Part shown: positions 27,035 to 40,972 of the stretch, piece after piece
How positions within the stretch are numbered: the stretch's first letter is position 1
How the letters are laid out: every line of letters starts with the position of its first letter
Position numbers and translations under genes: made by a program
Notes under the pieces: model-generated
Told to the model about the DNA's origin: nothing
The model's input: the letters and a program-made list of their open reading frames with translations, nothing else
The model's database searches: none
Assembly: GCF_037975245.1 (NCBI RefSeq)
Contig: NC_092581.1
Location: 1,190,501-1,254,500 of the forward strand
Direction: 5' to 3'
From: Apostichopus japonicus
Lineage: Eukaryota > Echinodermata > Holothuroidea > Aspidochirotida > Stichopodidae
DNA: 64,000 nt

Positions 27035-27139
27035 TAAACATTTTTTATGTTTTTTTCTAGTATCCTGTATATACCATTACTGCACTGTTTTTGTATGTCT
27101 ATGTATAGCCTATGCGAAATATATTAACTGAACTGAACT

Positions 27140-29678
27140 ATTCAAATGGCCCACGTTACCAATGCGGCGACAATGGAAAGCCACATGGCATGCCACACCT
27201 GCCATGCCATGCCTGATAAATATGTCCCAAATATGAAGACTCCTTCGTTTCAAATTGTTACACTAACGTTTGATATTTGTGTATGCCCAAGTTGAATGGA
27301 AATTCGTCGGATGCCATGCCTAGCCATCTCAGGCTAGATGTAAACAACTCAGGGCATTATATCAATCTTTAGTGTCAATTGGAGATTTGCGGCGGGATGA
27401 ACATTTTCCGAATATCAATAGAAGTGGACGGCTCCAGTCCATTGTTGGTTAGGTATAAGTGATTTAAAGTCTCGGATCGATTGGTAATTGCTACTGCAGA
27501 GAGGTGCGAATGATACAAGGCTCAAAAATACATCTACTATCATGCTAAAAGTGTTATTTTGTCGCAGTCGTTTCTGGATTCCGAGTTCACCGATGCAATG
27601 TTAAAATGATCTCAAATGTAGCGTAATGTATTTTACCGCTCTAAACGACAACACAAACTTTTCTTCAAATGTGTACAAACAACATTTTTCAGGGTATATT
27701 GATTTCGACCGACGAGTTTTCTTGACCGACTACCGTGACTACACGTAGCATTGTATTTTAATAATCATTTAAGTCATAAATTCAACGTCATTTATTCACT
27801 TAATTATAAAAGTTATTTTTACACAACTTCCTCACATATAAAGTCACAATTTAACACATGTATATGTCTACTAGGTACGCGATTTCGGGCTAATTTGGGC
27901 AGATTGTATTATAAAAAAATCTAGACAGCATTTTCGCTATACGTGGGATATATTATTAAATCGTGACAAGTAAAGTACAGCCATTAATAGGCCAACACAA
28001 TATAGTGCGATTGAAAAGATATATAACTGCCATACTAAACTTCTAGTAAATCTTGCTTAAGGTGTAATAATATGATAAAAACAAAACATGAACCACTATA
28101 CGATACTTTAGCTTCTCCGAAACATAGTAAATGTATACTGAATGGGTTAAGAATAAGATCAAATATTCACAAACGCACATCAGTCATATGTAGCTGTGAA
28201 TTCAGTAAAATGACAACTAAGCAATCATCACGAAATTCAATGAACTGTATTTGGTTAGGCTCTTTGGTTAGGCTATATCGCATACCACGACAATGCTGTA
28301 TTGACAGCAGTTACTATAATGCTCTATCTTGCATCCGGACATACCTTTGAATTTTCTACATACAACTTACCAATAAAAAAATTGTTCTTTAATGATATTA
28401 AGTTTGTTAATTTAATGTACATGTCACCACAGGAGGATCGCTTTAAGGAATGACTTTCTTTCCAGACCAATGAATTAACAATAAGAGTTTTGTGTCAATT
28501 GAGGATATAATCTAATCAATTCATTCGAACTTAAATGACCATTTCATTCATTCATCAATGACGCGTGAATATTGTATAAGCAAGATCTCTAACAGTCAAG
28601 ATATAGCGAGTTCAAAAGATAAGTAAACATCGTACGCGTTTTATTTAAGATAATCTCAATTCTGTTAGTATATGTAAGTTTTATATACAATACATGATAT
28701 GAAACACAATACACACATCGAGCTGAAATTATTGCTGCGTGGAATCGTTCGAGCTTAAATAACACTACTCGAGTATAGGTTACCATGGCTTTGTATTAGA
28801 CAATGCACGTATTCAGACTGGCGGTTTATTTATTTCGTCAGCAAATATAAACTTCTACGTAAGGTATTTTAACTGTTTTTGTTACCCAGGCCTGAGCAAA
28901 TGCTTCGTGGGAATATCTGCCATTTGAGACAGTTTGCCAATGAAAACTTTTCTATATTGTTATATCATATCATGCTTCAAGGCACTCGTATCGGTAATAT
29001 GAACGGTTCCTAACTTCACATGAAGAAACACGATAATTCTGCTCAAACTGTCAGCACTTGCGCTTCAAGCGTTACAGTACCTCATTGCAAACAACCGTCC
29101 GAACTTGACAGAGAATAATGTAGTGGTACATTATGAACATGTTCGTTGAATAAAGCACATCATTTCAAATACTATTAATTTGCAAATCGCTCCAAACAGC
29201 CAATCACATTTTAACAGAAGATATTTTCCAAACAAGCAATGTATAAGTGTTATAAAAAATCTGCTTTAAAAAAATAACATTTGGTACCACGAACCAGCGA
29301 ATGAAACGTTGATCTAAGAAAGTTCCTCCTGTCCAATTAATTATGTTTTGTTTTACCATGATCATGAACGATCATTGCAAAGAATGAATTAAACCAGTTC
29401 AATAAGAATTATGAACCGTCTGTTTATTTATAGGTAAGTACATTATAACAACGATATATTTATATTGTTCGAAATTGGAAGTTGCTGAAAGACATGGAAC
29501 TTTGTTGCGCAACGTTGATGACGAATACAAGTGTTTGCAACCGGTAACCAAGACGGTAGACAAAATAAATGGATTACATTCTATAACTGAAACTTTCGCA
29601 TTAGGAATTAAAGCAAAATATAAGCGAAAGGATGCCAAAATATGTTGTCTTAATTCATATTAATGAAACTAGTACTGA
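27140..29678. other. Intergenic, no gene recognised
   Basis: AT-rich sequence with a short cluster of GCCATGC words at 27180-27215. The small ORFs (for example 28072-28350 and 29399-29638) show no family features, codon signal or flanking splice sites. Confidence 0.3.
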
Positions 29679-29825
29679 TTAATTGACAGCATAGTTGTAA
29701 GATGGTGGTACACCTTGGATGTTTGAAGTATATGGTATTGGCTGACCATTGGTTGTGATCACTGCAGGGTATGGGGCCTGGGAATTTGTTGCTTGGAATG
29801 GTAGCTGAGTGGGTTGGTGTAAAAT
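29679..29825 (-). CDS. Possible terminal exon, Pro/Tyr-rich cytoplasmic tail
   Basis: The minus strand has an acceptor (TTTCTAG) before 29825, then 48 open codons and a stop at 29679-29681. The peptide is rich in Pro, Gln, Asn and Tyr and ends PPSYNYAVN, much like the PPSYNNVV stretch in the tail of the six-SRCR receptor. It would suit the cytoplasmic end of a membrane protein with a PPxY motif. I found no convincing membrane exon upstream, so the gene is incomplete or mis-called. Confidence 0.4.
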   Translation of the reverse strand: MLHQPTQLPFQATNSQAPYPAVITTNGQPIPYTSNIQGVPPSYNYAVN

Positions 29826-30626
29826 CTAGAAATTTAGAATTGATGAATATCAGATATCAGACGGAGTAAATTTATACATGAACATTCATATCATATCATG
29901 AATCATATCATATCACTATATTACTATATTATTAAATCATGTACTAAAGACATTTCGCGTACTTGTGAAGGAATTCTAACTCCATGTCATATTGCATATT
30001 GATAATTATATTATATAAATATGTTTGGAATTTTCGTTGTTTTAGTGCAAATAGTCTAAAAACTGGACTTTTCCTTTACATAATGACATATTAACTGCAA
30101 GCTTGAAAACATGATAGCAATTGCTATTCAAGATATGTGGTGTTCAGTTTGAAACTTAAGGCAGGTACTGAGTATCCATCCATTGCAATGGGTTAATTGG
30201 TAGTCACGAAAATAACGAACATATCCCAGAATGATAAACAAGGGAATGACTCCCTTTGTTGAATTTTCTAAATTGACATCTTTATAGATGAAATACCGAT
30301 TAAAACATGAGTTTGTTACAAATAACAGATATATTTGACCACTATAATTACTTGAGTATATCGTTTTATTTTCAAAATGTAGGTAGTTTTAAGCTACGTT
30401 ACATAAAACAATAGCTTTTCCAGCCACTTGTGTTATCGTCGTCAAGTTTGGTATAAGACAATGTACAGTTTGTTCACATTCAGTGAATAACTGTTGCAAT
30501 AACGTATATCTGTCATATGTAATACGATAACGACAATTGTTATATCACTATCAAAAATTAACAGCACTTTATATTTGTAGCTAAACTAAATATGTTAATA
30601 TTGAAGACATTCACTGTGTTAACACG

Positions 30627-30780
30627 CAGGGACGTAGCCAGAAATTTGAAAGGGGGGGGGGGAATATAATTTTAAAAAAGGGGCACTTCTCACAAAAGGA
30701 GCATTATTACAGCTAACGTAGCGCCATCATTTACAAAGAAAAGCTTTGCTCAAAATGCCTCCCACGTTGTAGGAAATAAA
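30627..30780. mobile_element. hAT-like repeat fragment
   Basis: Starts CAGGGACGTAGCCAG followed by a G-run, like the other families, and contains degraded core words near 30717-30765. The right end and target duplication were not found. Confidence 0.5.
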
Positions 30781-31649
30781 TAATTTAAGAGCATGTATAA
30801 CGTAGCACACGAACTTTCAGGGGAATGATTGAGAAGGGTCGCTTAGCTTACTTCAACCTGAAAAGTGGGCTTTAATGGTGTCACGGATTCTTTTCAAGAG
30901 AGCAGTCGACAACGGCGTAAAGACGGGCAGAGAGAGTACATGAGTTTCAAAGGTTCAATATAATTATTAACAACAACATTAAAATTAATAGCGGTTACAT
31001 AGAACAAAGAAAAGTCATTATTTTCTATATCTATCCTTTTAAACTTTTAAACTTCTATATTTCATATGGCATCCTTTCCTTCTTATGGTCCTAGTTTTGT
31101 TTCGTTGAGGGTTCTGTCGTCAACGTTTATGGTAATAATACAATACGCGATATTTCACACATTCTCCCTTAAATATCTATTTATAGAACATTACTCAATT
31201 TGCTGTAATTTTACTGGTTGGTATCGTATAAAGGCGGTACCTATAACTACAAATACAAAATGGTTTTTTTTTAAATTATAGTACGAAATGGCAACAGAAA
31301 AAATTGCAAATAATTTTACGTACCAACGTAGACAATAAAAAGAAAAAGGAAGCGTTTTTTTTTTTTGGGGGGGGGGGTTCAATCAATTATAATCATACTT
31401 TTAACAGTGATAAAATTAATGTGAAATTGTCCTCATTTTGTAACTAAGGACTGTGTACCGGTAAAAAAATTACATTCGACGTTTAACAACGAGACCGTTG
31501 ACATCGGTACATATGGCAAGCACATATTGTGATAGTATTTGACATTACCATGGCATGATACCTGTGAAGGTTCCATCTCACTTAAATGTTGCCCATTGGA
31601 GTTGAAACAACACTCGATCTGCATTCAAATTCACCTTTGATCTCTGTCA

Positions 31650-32480
31650 CTTGGTTCGATTTGCCTATAGGAGACACCAGGGTTCATCCCGTGGTATACC
31701 TTCACACCAAGTTTGAAGAAAATCGGTCCAGCCGTTCAGGAGGAGCTTTTGATTGATATTGCTTCATCTATAGTATCATAAAAAGCATCAGCTTTATCTT
31801 GAGTGCAAGTAGCATTCAGAACCTCATCCCATGTGTGACTATCGTAATCCAAACCCCAAACTCATGCATTCTAGATCTTAACAATGGTCTAACTGTTCTT
31901 TTCTGGACATGTCCCATCTTTTTATATATCATTTAAAGTCGACCAATATACAGTTTTGTGATCACTTCTACCAATTGGAGAGCACACAACTGGAATAGCA
32001 TATAAGGATTTTATGTTAGTAATTATTAAAAAAATCGCATCTTTTCTGGTAGAATGTTTGACTACTTGGCATAATGAATGAACTCTTCATAATTGACTGA
32101 TGTCTGTTCTATGTTAAAGTCCCCCAGAACCACCACACCCAAATCTGGACTGTCAGTTTTCAGGATGTCAATTGCATAGTGACAATGTGATCTATTCGAA
32201 TTCTCTGATTAGGCTACTCTGGGGGTATATAAACAGCACACATTACTATTCCAGACACTTGACGAATAGGCCGAACCCAAATCCAGATGCATTCCAGTCC
32301 CTCGGGGGGAACTATGACGTCATTAATGGGGCAAGTTGGTATATTCACCCTTACATAGACTCAGCTACTCCACCACCTCTCTTATACGATCTATTTATCG
32401 TAAAAAGATTAAAGTTGGTGACGAAAATGTAATCGCCAGGAATTAGGTCGATCTGCCTATATAGTTGCTGTTAATCACGG
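31650..32480 (-). pseudogene. LINE endonuclease fossil
   Basis: On the minus strand pieces of an apurinic-type endonuclease are readable in shifting frames: GLECIWVRPIRQVSGIVMCA then VYIPPE (about 32310-32225), VVVLGDFNIEQTSVNYEEF (about 32137-32080) and GRSDHK (about 31965). Several stops intervene. 31700-31745 (AAGTTTGAAGAAAATCGG...) resembles a widespread LINE-associated tail. Clearly dead. Confidence 0.65.
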
Positions 32481-32868
32481 CTATATCTACGAGGTGCGTT
32501 GGTCAGAGAAAAAAATCGGGAGTTTACTCCTATTGGATTTGCCTTCCTGTTGGGAATGGGTGGTATAATTACGCTTGATGGTCTTTAATGTAGAAGGGGC
32601 GGGGGTGGGGGTGGGGGCAATACATGCACCACCTGGATGTTTGCAGGTATATTCCTAAACAATCACACTAATGTTTCTTTTAACATTGCTATACCTGCAC
32701 GGTTACCTCTTCTATGGCTAGATTTAGAAGTACCCAACTCATTTATTGTGTTTTTCAACTCCGAAGAAGGTTTAAAAGTCAAATGTTGCATGAATTTCAG
32801 GGTTTCGGAACGGTATGTATAGCGCATAGTAATGTTGAATATAGCCAGTATAGTTTTAGATGACTTAC

Positions 32869-33019
32869 CTATCACTGTCTCGTTAGTATCACGGTTGCAG
32901 TTCCTGCTTGCGATCAAATCCCAGTTAACAGACGTTATTGAAAATGTTCGTCCATGTGAAGCAGCTCCATTATACGGTGAGCACACAAATCCTCCGGTCA
33001 ATAGCAAATGAATACAAAG
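32869..33019 (-). CDS. Possible coding exon cut by a hAT-like insertion
   Basis: The minus strand reads open from the transposon junction at 33019 to a strong donor (GATAG|GTAAGT) at 32869. The peptide begins hydrophobic (CIHLLLTGGFVC) and continues as a soluble stretch with Cys and an N-glycosylation-type NET. The frame stays open across the removed insertion for about 80 nt more. It could be the start of a secreted or membrane protein, perhaps with the tail exon at 29679, but no ATG outside the transposon was found. It may be non-functional. Confidence 0.35.
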
Positions 33020-33352
33020 CAGGCGCGTAGCGAGGAATTTGCCAAGGGAGGGGCGAAGCTGTAGGCAAACTATTGGAGCCGTAGATTGGGCATTGGAAAC
33101 TACCAAGTGTAGCGCCACCATAAGTTAACGCGAAGGGTTCAAGTAAATTTTGGCCGAAAATGCCTCCCAGATCGCTGGAAATGGCACTTCCCAGGCTTTG
33201 TAAGTTGCATCTAAGCATTTTCTATTTTGAAATTACTAGCGATATCATAAAAACATACATACAAATTTGCTCAAGGGGGGGGGGGACGGTCGCCCCTTTG
33301 GGGGGGGGGGGGGGCGGTCGCCCCTTCGCCTTCCCCCTTCGCTACGCGCCTG
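33020..33352. mobile_element. hAT-like non-autonomous element, family 1 (copy B)
   Basis: 333 bp, CAGGCGCGTAGCGA ... TCGCTACGCGCCTG, with 8-bp flanks ATACAAAG and ATACAAAA (7 of 8). It contains the shared core in inverted orientation and very long G-runs near 33276-33314. Confidence 0.85.
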
Positions 33353-33360
33353 ATACAAAA

Positions 33361-36300
33361 GGCCGGGAAGCTAACTTTCAATAATGGATTGTAATAGAGC
33401 CTAAAGGTGTAGGCTATTATATAGTCTTGTAGCTAAACATATACAAACTGACAGGGAAGAACATCGTTCAATCTCCACACAGGAATCAATGAAAATACAA
33501 TCCATGTATAGATATAAGACTAAAACGATGAGCAGATACACATCCTTTAAACCACCAAATAAACGTACCAGAAACACAAACAAACGCTAAAAAAACTGAG
33601 AGAATCGAGTCGAAGCCAGCAGATATACAGCGCCAGGATTATGTTGGATCGCTATACCATTAGCTTACTATACCATTTGGAATATCCAATGTAAGGATCA
33701 GAACGAAAAATTGCATATTCAATGAGACTGTTTGATTTTCTATTTCTTGTTGTAAATTAAACACAGATCCACTTATACGAGTGTCACTGCCTGCAGATGA
33801 TGAAAATAATCATGACAAGTGTTGACCGATATGCCAGAGTGGTGCAATTATATCTACCCCGTTTGCCGAATGGACATGGTAAGGTAACTTTTTCGACTTT
33901 TCATAAAAAATGTAATCTACTTATGATTGTTTCTTGAGTGCATATAAATTGTTTGTACAAGGTTAAACCCAATTTATTATCATTATTATGTATATGACTC
34001 ATTGAACTGCCTGATAAAACACAACAGGTTCAAGGTGTCTGGTATTTATTGTATATTTGTTAGTCATCGTCATCGTTATTGCTATATCATCACCGTTATC
34101 GTGATCTCATTGTCACTTCCAAATATTGAGTTAAGCCTGAGACAACAAAAGTAACGTTAAAACTTTGATGAATAAGATGACACACTAATAGCCACCCCCC
34201 CCCCCACACCATTCCCAAACTTGGTCCGATGCCAAGGTGAAAGATCTGCAATTGCATAATTAACCAATTTCCTCTCGCCGCTCCTCATAACAGAAACAAT
34301 TACGTCATACCTGGCTGTTTACCCTGTGCAGTATATTGAAGACATACCCTGTTACAGTCTAATAATAAAAAACAACCAAACTTTATAACAGAGAGACAAA
34401 ACCTCTTTTGATATAGGCTTTCTGCGAAAGAAGAAAGGATATTGTCATTTTTTTGTAGTCTAAATAAAGAAAGGACAAATATTATCCAATGATTTGGTAA
34501 TTTATTTTATTAATGAGAAATACTGCATATAAAATATAAAATATATGCACGCAAAACGGAAGTATCGCAATACTTTGGCACAATTTCAATTTCAACATTG
34601 CAGTATCCGCGTTAATTAAGCCTTCATAGAACTGCTTGTATGCCGATCGTCAATCACATGACCTATTGGGACTATTTATTACCTGTAAGAAGGCTGGCAT
34701 ACTTTTCTGAGTTTAATTAAACGCGCTGCTATTCATACGCCAGCATTTATGTAATAGTTGATTACACAACGATATATGGTTAGTACGGTACCCTAAAGAG
34801 AAGACCCATTTTCTATTCAAAGAAAGACCAGTTATTAGTTGCTATATGACTAATTCCCGACGTTATTAAGCCTAACCAGTATGGCAATGATATACCCTAT
34901 TTGAGTGAACATCCATTTGCCACTATTATGATAAGAATTTATATAGTATGGAATAGTCTTTAGAATAGTAAAGAAAGTACTGTATACAACAGAAACTCGA
35001 ACTCCATTGCGCCCACACAAAGCTGCTTACTATAATCTACGAACATTTTCACATATCTAAATGTAAACCGCTTGCAAGGGTTCAATCAGCATGATGCAGT
35101 ATGTTCTCAGTTGCAAGTTCTGTATTTAAAAAAAAAATCCATATTGTGTTACCACTTCCTGATGGTTTCAATAGGCTGACTACTAGCATAGAAAAGAAAA
35201 AGCAACGTATAAAATATCTCCTGGTGTAAGAGATTTTTCTCTCTCTTTTTTATTCTTTTCTGTGTTTTATGACAACTAGAGTGAGTATGAAAAATCTGAC
35301 AATGTTTTGTCTAACAAGACAAGTTCTGTTTCAATAATAATGATAAGAAATTAAACATTCATCTTTTAACATGTTTATGTAATTACTAACTAATGTTAAC
35401 AGAACCACATATTTTGTTGTAAATTCTAATAAAGTTACTACTTGCACTAAGTAACAGTTATATATAGGATACTGCCTTCGCGAATGAAACCAGCTACAAT
35501 GTTATTCAGGGTGATATTCGATAATTTGATCCCCCTCACTCCCCATCCCCCTCCTCAAAAAAAAAACATAAAATGCCGCAGTACCCATTCACCACTATAA
35601 ATATTCCACTGACTTTAACGAATATCGTAACGATGAAAACGTTATAGCTGTAAGCAACTGTCGTATGCAAGCATACGTGGTTACGTCACTGTTTGAGATA
35701 TCCAACCTCCATTTATTGCTGATAAAAAAATATGTAAAGGTTGCATGTTGGTTCCTTAGAATGCCACACCCGGATCCGGAAAGATATTTATCAGTTTAAA
35801 AAAACGTAAAACAGACAAAGCCCCACAAATAAACAATACTCTATACGGACCCTTTGTCACCAAATGGTAAATGCTAAAATATTTAAACATAAATAATAAA
35901 GAGTTAAAAAAAGCTACATGTACATGCATTTCAAATGTTGAGGTATATGTTTGAACCATTTTTGGTTCATTAGCACACTTACGTACATCAGAAAGATATC
36001 TTAGGTGACTTATATATAGGTGAGTTATACACATCAGTTCCTCTATTGTCCGCAGATGTGTTCTGTTTGCTCTACGTAGATGAAATGAGAACTGCATCTG
36101 TGCTGCTAAATTATATAGTTTTGTATGTTTTAGGTTTAATTCCGAAGACAAGTGGTGCAGTAAACGGTCACTTTAATTACCGTTAAGAGCGATAATTTTA
36201 AAATAAAAGGTTTCGATAATTTCGCCTGTCATTACATCTTTTTGACCGAAATTTCAATCTATCTATCGTATTATTTCTTATAAACAGTTATTCTGATTGA

Positions 36301-36698
36301 AATCGTCCATTGAGGACTTCTAGAACACACAAACTTGACACCAAACGTCAACATGGTAAGTAACTGCACGTTTCACGGCGGCCTAAGAAGTGCTCGCTTA
36401 GTTAGATTCATGGAGTACAACTCATACTGAAAGCAGCTTTACAATAGTTCCACGACATTTGTGCATGACTACATGTATTAAAACATGTAAATGACCAAAC
36501 ATACGATGTATTTCTACGCATGAAGACACCAGAAAACGACACATGCATAGGTGGGATCTTGTCCAACAGAGCAACTGTATCAAACCTTCTGAACCCAACA
36601 GTTACTGGTGACATAACTGTTTTGGCAATCTCGAATCCTTGCCTATATTTGGACTTGGTAGTTCGCGCAGATAACGACCAGTGTCGACACATGCGATG
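33361..36698. other. Intergenic, no gene recognised
   Basis: AT-rich DNA with scattered homopolymers (C-run at about 34195-34205). The longest ORF (35756-36151, minus) shows no domain or repeat signature. The right part is the 3' flank of the GPCR gene. Confidence 0.3.
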
Positions 36699-38447
36699 CT
36701 AGGCAAACTCTGTTCCTTGGGTAGATGGGGGGCTTTCTACTGTTTTAGACTCTTTCGAATGTGACTTGTTTCTTCGACAGGGACAGATAAATCGGACAAA
36801 ATACTTCGTAAGTACCTTTTCGTATGCTCTCCTGAAATCCTGGTTACGCGATGCATATAAGTATGGATTTATAGCCGAATTCATAAAGCTCAGCATTTCT
36901 GCCATAGTCTGGATTAAGAAAAGACTTTCGTCCGTCGTCTGGGCATAGGTCTCAATAAAAAACTTAGCGCTAGACGGAAGCCAACAAACTGCAAATACAC
37001 CAAGAATCATCACCGTGGTTACGGTCGCTCTCATGGTAGATTTTCTCTCCATTTCATCTCTCTCGTTACTTCCGACGGCTGTCTTGCGGCGAATAGCAGC
37101 CTGGTGCGCCCATCGCCTAGCAACGATGAATATGCGTACATAGCAACATGCCAACACAAGAAGAATGGCGGGAAGAGCAATGACGGCGATCAGACGATGT
37201 AACGTTACAACGGCACCGTCATAAACTTGTGAACCACAAACCCATTCGTCGGGGTTCTCTAGTTCACCGATGAGAGGTAAAATTCCAAAACCAATTCCCA
37301 GTAACCAGATTACTAGGAGGCCTACTTTGCAACGTCCCACTGTCACCCACTGGGGATACCTAAGTGGCCACGTAATGGCAATGAATCTAGAAGAGAAAAG
37401 ATAAGGACTTAATGAAACTTATGACATGTGAACAATATATTGACGATTTGGCTCTGATATAAAATACAATGACTCAGAGGGGCAGAAACTCTAATAATGT
37501 TATATTTTATTAATCAATCACTGACGAAAACTAATTGGGAAATAAATGTAAATCAGCAATGATTTTTTTTTTAACTTTTGTCTGAATTCGATAGAGTGAC
37601 CACATGATAGAACCAAATTGTTACATAGAGTTCATCTTGCGTACATAGATTACATAGTATACATAAATAGTCAACGTTCACCAGCTGTATTTATCATTAG
37701 GAACTTTATTCAACGTCAATAGCAATCGTTGCATGATGTAAAATTCTCAGACATTAAGACCACTGATTTATCAACTGGTCTCATAAATGAGTCTGATCTC
37801 TTAGGTTTTTATCAGTTTGCTGCAACAGTCATTTACACTTACAAATTGACAAACAGATTTACAAAGAAACATTTAGTTATGACATTTCGTTACAACTACT
37901 GCCCATTAAAACATAACGTATACGTCTGAATTATCTCAAACGATTATCTTCGATTTTCCTATTTAAAATAAAAAACGTAAACCTACCTGTCGATTGTAAT
38001 GGCCACCAGATGACCCACCGAAATACTGCTCATCATAAACGCCATCATGAAGAAATACTGTCTGTTTTTAGCAAGACATGTGATTGAACCATACGCCAGA
38101 CGGGCGAATATGGCCGGTGGGAGCCCGAGGAGTGTCGCTAAGAGATCCGCATGGGCAAGACTCACAAAATAAAAGTTGGTGGTTTTCCGTAGTTTTGGTT
38201 CGACGTGGAATGATGCAATGACGAGCAGATTACCTACTACAGCTGCTACGAAGATACACGAGTAAATGAAGAGGTATGTTATAAACCATGGCACCGATAC
38301 TGCAAGAAAGAGTGGCACTAAGTTGCCATCTGTGGCACTAAACTCTGTCGTTATTTGCTGATTCCATTCTACATCCTCGGTGAAGAAATTGCTCATCTCT
38401 GAATCCGTTGGTAATGGTGTCGTAGAATCCATCGCTTTGTGTGTCAC
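36699..38447 (-). CDS. Class A GPCR, adenosine-receptor-like
   Basis: Two exons, 37987-38447 and 36699-37386 (donor GTAGGT; acceptor TCTTCTAG), give 382 residues. A Thr/Ser/Glu-rich extracellular N-terminus of about 50 residues precedes seven hydrophobic helices. Helix 3 ends in DRF (residues 153-155, a DRY variant split by the intron), followed by IAITWPLRYP; helix 6 has CWLP (288-291); helix 7 has NPYLY (327-331). The VRIFIVARR stretch after helix 5, the LRYP loop and the overall layout recall adenosine receptors, which signal through cAMP-coupled G proteins. The Ser/Lys-rich tail is short. Ligand identity is inference; an orphan or amine-type receptor is possible. Confidence 0.85.
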
Positions 38448-38622
38448 TCTACCTCGAAAAGTACTAGTATAATTAATTGATCACAAATAGGCTCGTAGAT
38501 ATATGAAGAAACCACCCACTACAGGCAAAAACCTATTGAGGAAAATATTAAGAAAGGAATTACTTTCAACAACTATTCCTCTCTATTGTTAGATTCTGCG
38601 AAGTATACGGTGAAGTTCACCA

Positions 38623-38706
<84 letters not shown>

Positions 38707-40590
38707 TTTTAAATTTTAAATTTAAATAAAATGTCACCAGTTTGCACAAATTTTATTCCTCTGTTACAGGTCGAACAATGTACCCTTCAACATCCATTAA
38801 AAGTATTTCATTCAAACTCAATACTCACTTGTTCCTTGTGTGACATACAAAATATTACAAACATTTAAAAATCTTGAATCATATACATAAGCACTTTAAT
38901 TGCAGCTGCAAAATATTAAAAGTTTCATGTATCAAAGTAGTTTTTAGAAATAAAGTGAGCAAATAACACAGACACTGCCGTAATCCTGCTCATTTAGTTA
39001 GCTAATACAACTGATTTGAATTAAAATTATAAGCTAACCAAGTGAATTTTAGGGCTAATATGGCCATATGACATTTGAACTATGTAAGTTGTATGACACA
39101 CAAGGTGCTGTTTAAGTTGAACGCTGCCGACGGAGTAAAAACAATGTCAATAAACGGAAGTAATTTGCATAAATTACTGGCTCGCTATATAGCGTACGTA
39201 TTGGTGGATTCGATCTAAGAATATTAATAACTTATTAATCACTATTGTTCAATCATTTTTTGCCACAGTTCAAAAAGAACCATAGGAAAATAAAAGGCGG
39301 CATTTTGCTTTACTTCAAATATTAAATTGATTCAATTGGTTGAGGTTCGAAAGTTGAAAGCGGAAAGGGGGAGGGGGGGGGGTGTCCGACAATGAAAACC
39401 CCTGGTACTGCTTTTGAACTTTTTGTCAAAGTATAAGTTATCAAAAATCTATACAAAGAATTTTTCACAAAAAGTAACTCACCCTTTTTAGAAGTTTCTC
39501 CTACACTCAAAATTCGTTGGAATTTGTTCTGTTTTCTTGATGTGAAGAGGGCCAGAGAAAATTAAATTAATCAATGAATCACTCAAAAAAATTGAATTCA
39601 GTTATACGTATACCAAACACGGCAAAGTGCTGGGAGTGTCGTGCACACGAGTCTTCCAGGAAACATTTTCATTATATGCGGCTATATTAATTTCGCACAT
39701 GCTCCTGTTTCTAAGAATCAACTGGTGTTTTATAGATGTCGTCATCTAAAATAAACAAATCTGTGCAATAAACCGTGATTTCTAGTAATAAGATCAGAGA
39801 ATACCGTTTCAGAGTTCAATCGTTCAGACCGTCTTATGTAAATATTAAAATAAGCTACTTGAAAGATGGATTCCTTGAGAACTGTTTAAACACAAAAAAA
39901 ATTAATATACGAGTCCAAGGTGATATTGAAACTGTTAGACTGATTGTACTGTTTGTATACATCTCATGTCTATAGAATGTTTCCTTACTCTGCACTCCTA
40001 TCACGGCCGACGGGCGGGCAAAAGTACAAGGCAATTTTAATTGTCAAATTTCGATATTTATAGTATCATACTTATTTAAATGCACTAAAATCCTTTCATT
40101 TATACCGATGGTTCATTACATACACCATACTACAGCGTAACCAGAACAATGGGGTATTTTTGGTTGATGCGAATGACGTCATCGCTATTATTGAAATTGT
40201 AAGAACTAACTGTTACCAGCATTCGTTGATTTATCCTACAAATGATATAAAGAGGCAATTAAATGCCCCGGGAACTGTTTGGTGTGTTAATTAATCATGA
40301 TAGTCAAAGCTGTTTTGAGGGGACTTCGAAATGAAGTTATGGATTGGGGGACTGGTGGAAGGGGTATGAATAAAGTTGCATAAAATTCGAAAGGTGAGAT
40401 CTTTTGAATTCACAAAGAATATCATTATTTTCAAGAAATCTATGTACATCAGTTGATCTACCAAGTTTTTAGAGATAAGATTTCACACATCTAATTATTT
40501 GGTCCCAGTGTGACCAAAAATGTCCAATATATTTTCTAAAACATTACTCCTTATTTGTCAATTATGAGTCATATCTTATTTCTCTGGTTT
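38448..40590. other. Upstream flank of the GPCR gene, no other gene seen
   Basis: AT-rich. It includes a (TA)n run at about 38629-38702 and a G-run near 39366-39381. No coding exon is recognised. Confidence 0.4.
38629..38702. repeat. (TA)n microsatellite
   Basis: About 74 bp of TA dinucleotides, 180 bp upstream of the GPCR start. Confidence 0.95.
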
Positions 40591-40599
40591 TCTCTAATT

Positions 40600-40616
40600 A
40601 TATATAAATACATATA

Positions 40617-40712
<96 letters not shown>

Positions 40713-40713
40713 G

Positions 40714-40751
<38 letters not shown>

Positions 40752-40795
40752 TAGTAAGTGTATATGGTTATATATAAATACATATATAATTATAT

Positions 40796-40893
<98 letters not shown>

Positions 40894-40911
40894 TAGTAAG
40901 TGTATATGGTT
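40600..40911. repeat. TA-rich tandem duplication
   Basis: Two consecutive units (about 40600-40767 and 40768-40911), each made of TATATAAATACATATATAA, long TA runs, TAGATTTATA and GTATAGTAAGTGTATATGG. It looks like a duplicated microsatellite block. Confidence 0.75.
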
Positions 40912-40972
40912 ACTTACAACATGTTGTTACTCGAGTTTAACGTCTGTTCGGCGATCATCAGACAACTGGACG

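Noticed and set aside
26847-27131. Tyr/Ile repeat proteins on both strands
   Set aside because: They are translations of a (TA)n microsatellite; the same holds for 40598-40783.
35756-36151. 131-residue minus-strand ORF
   Set aside because: No signal, domain, repeat or splice support; plausible by chance over several kb of non-coding DNA.
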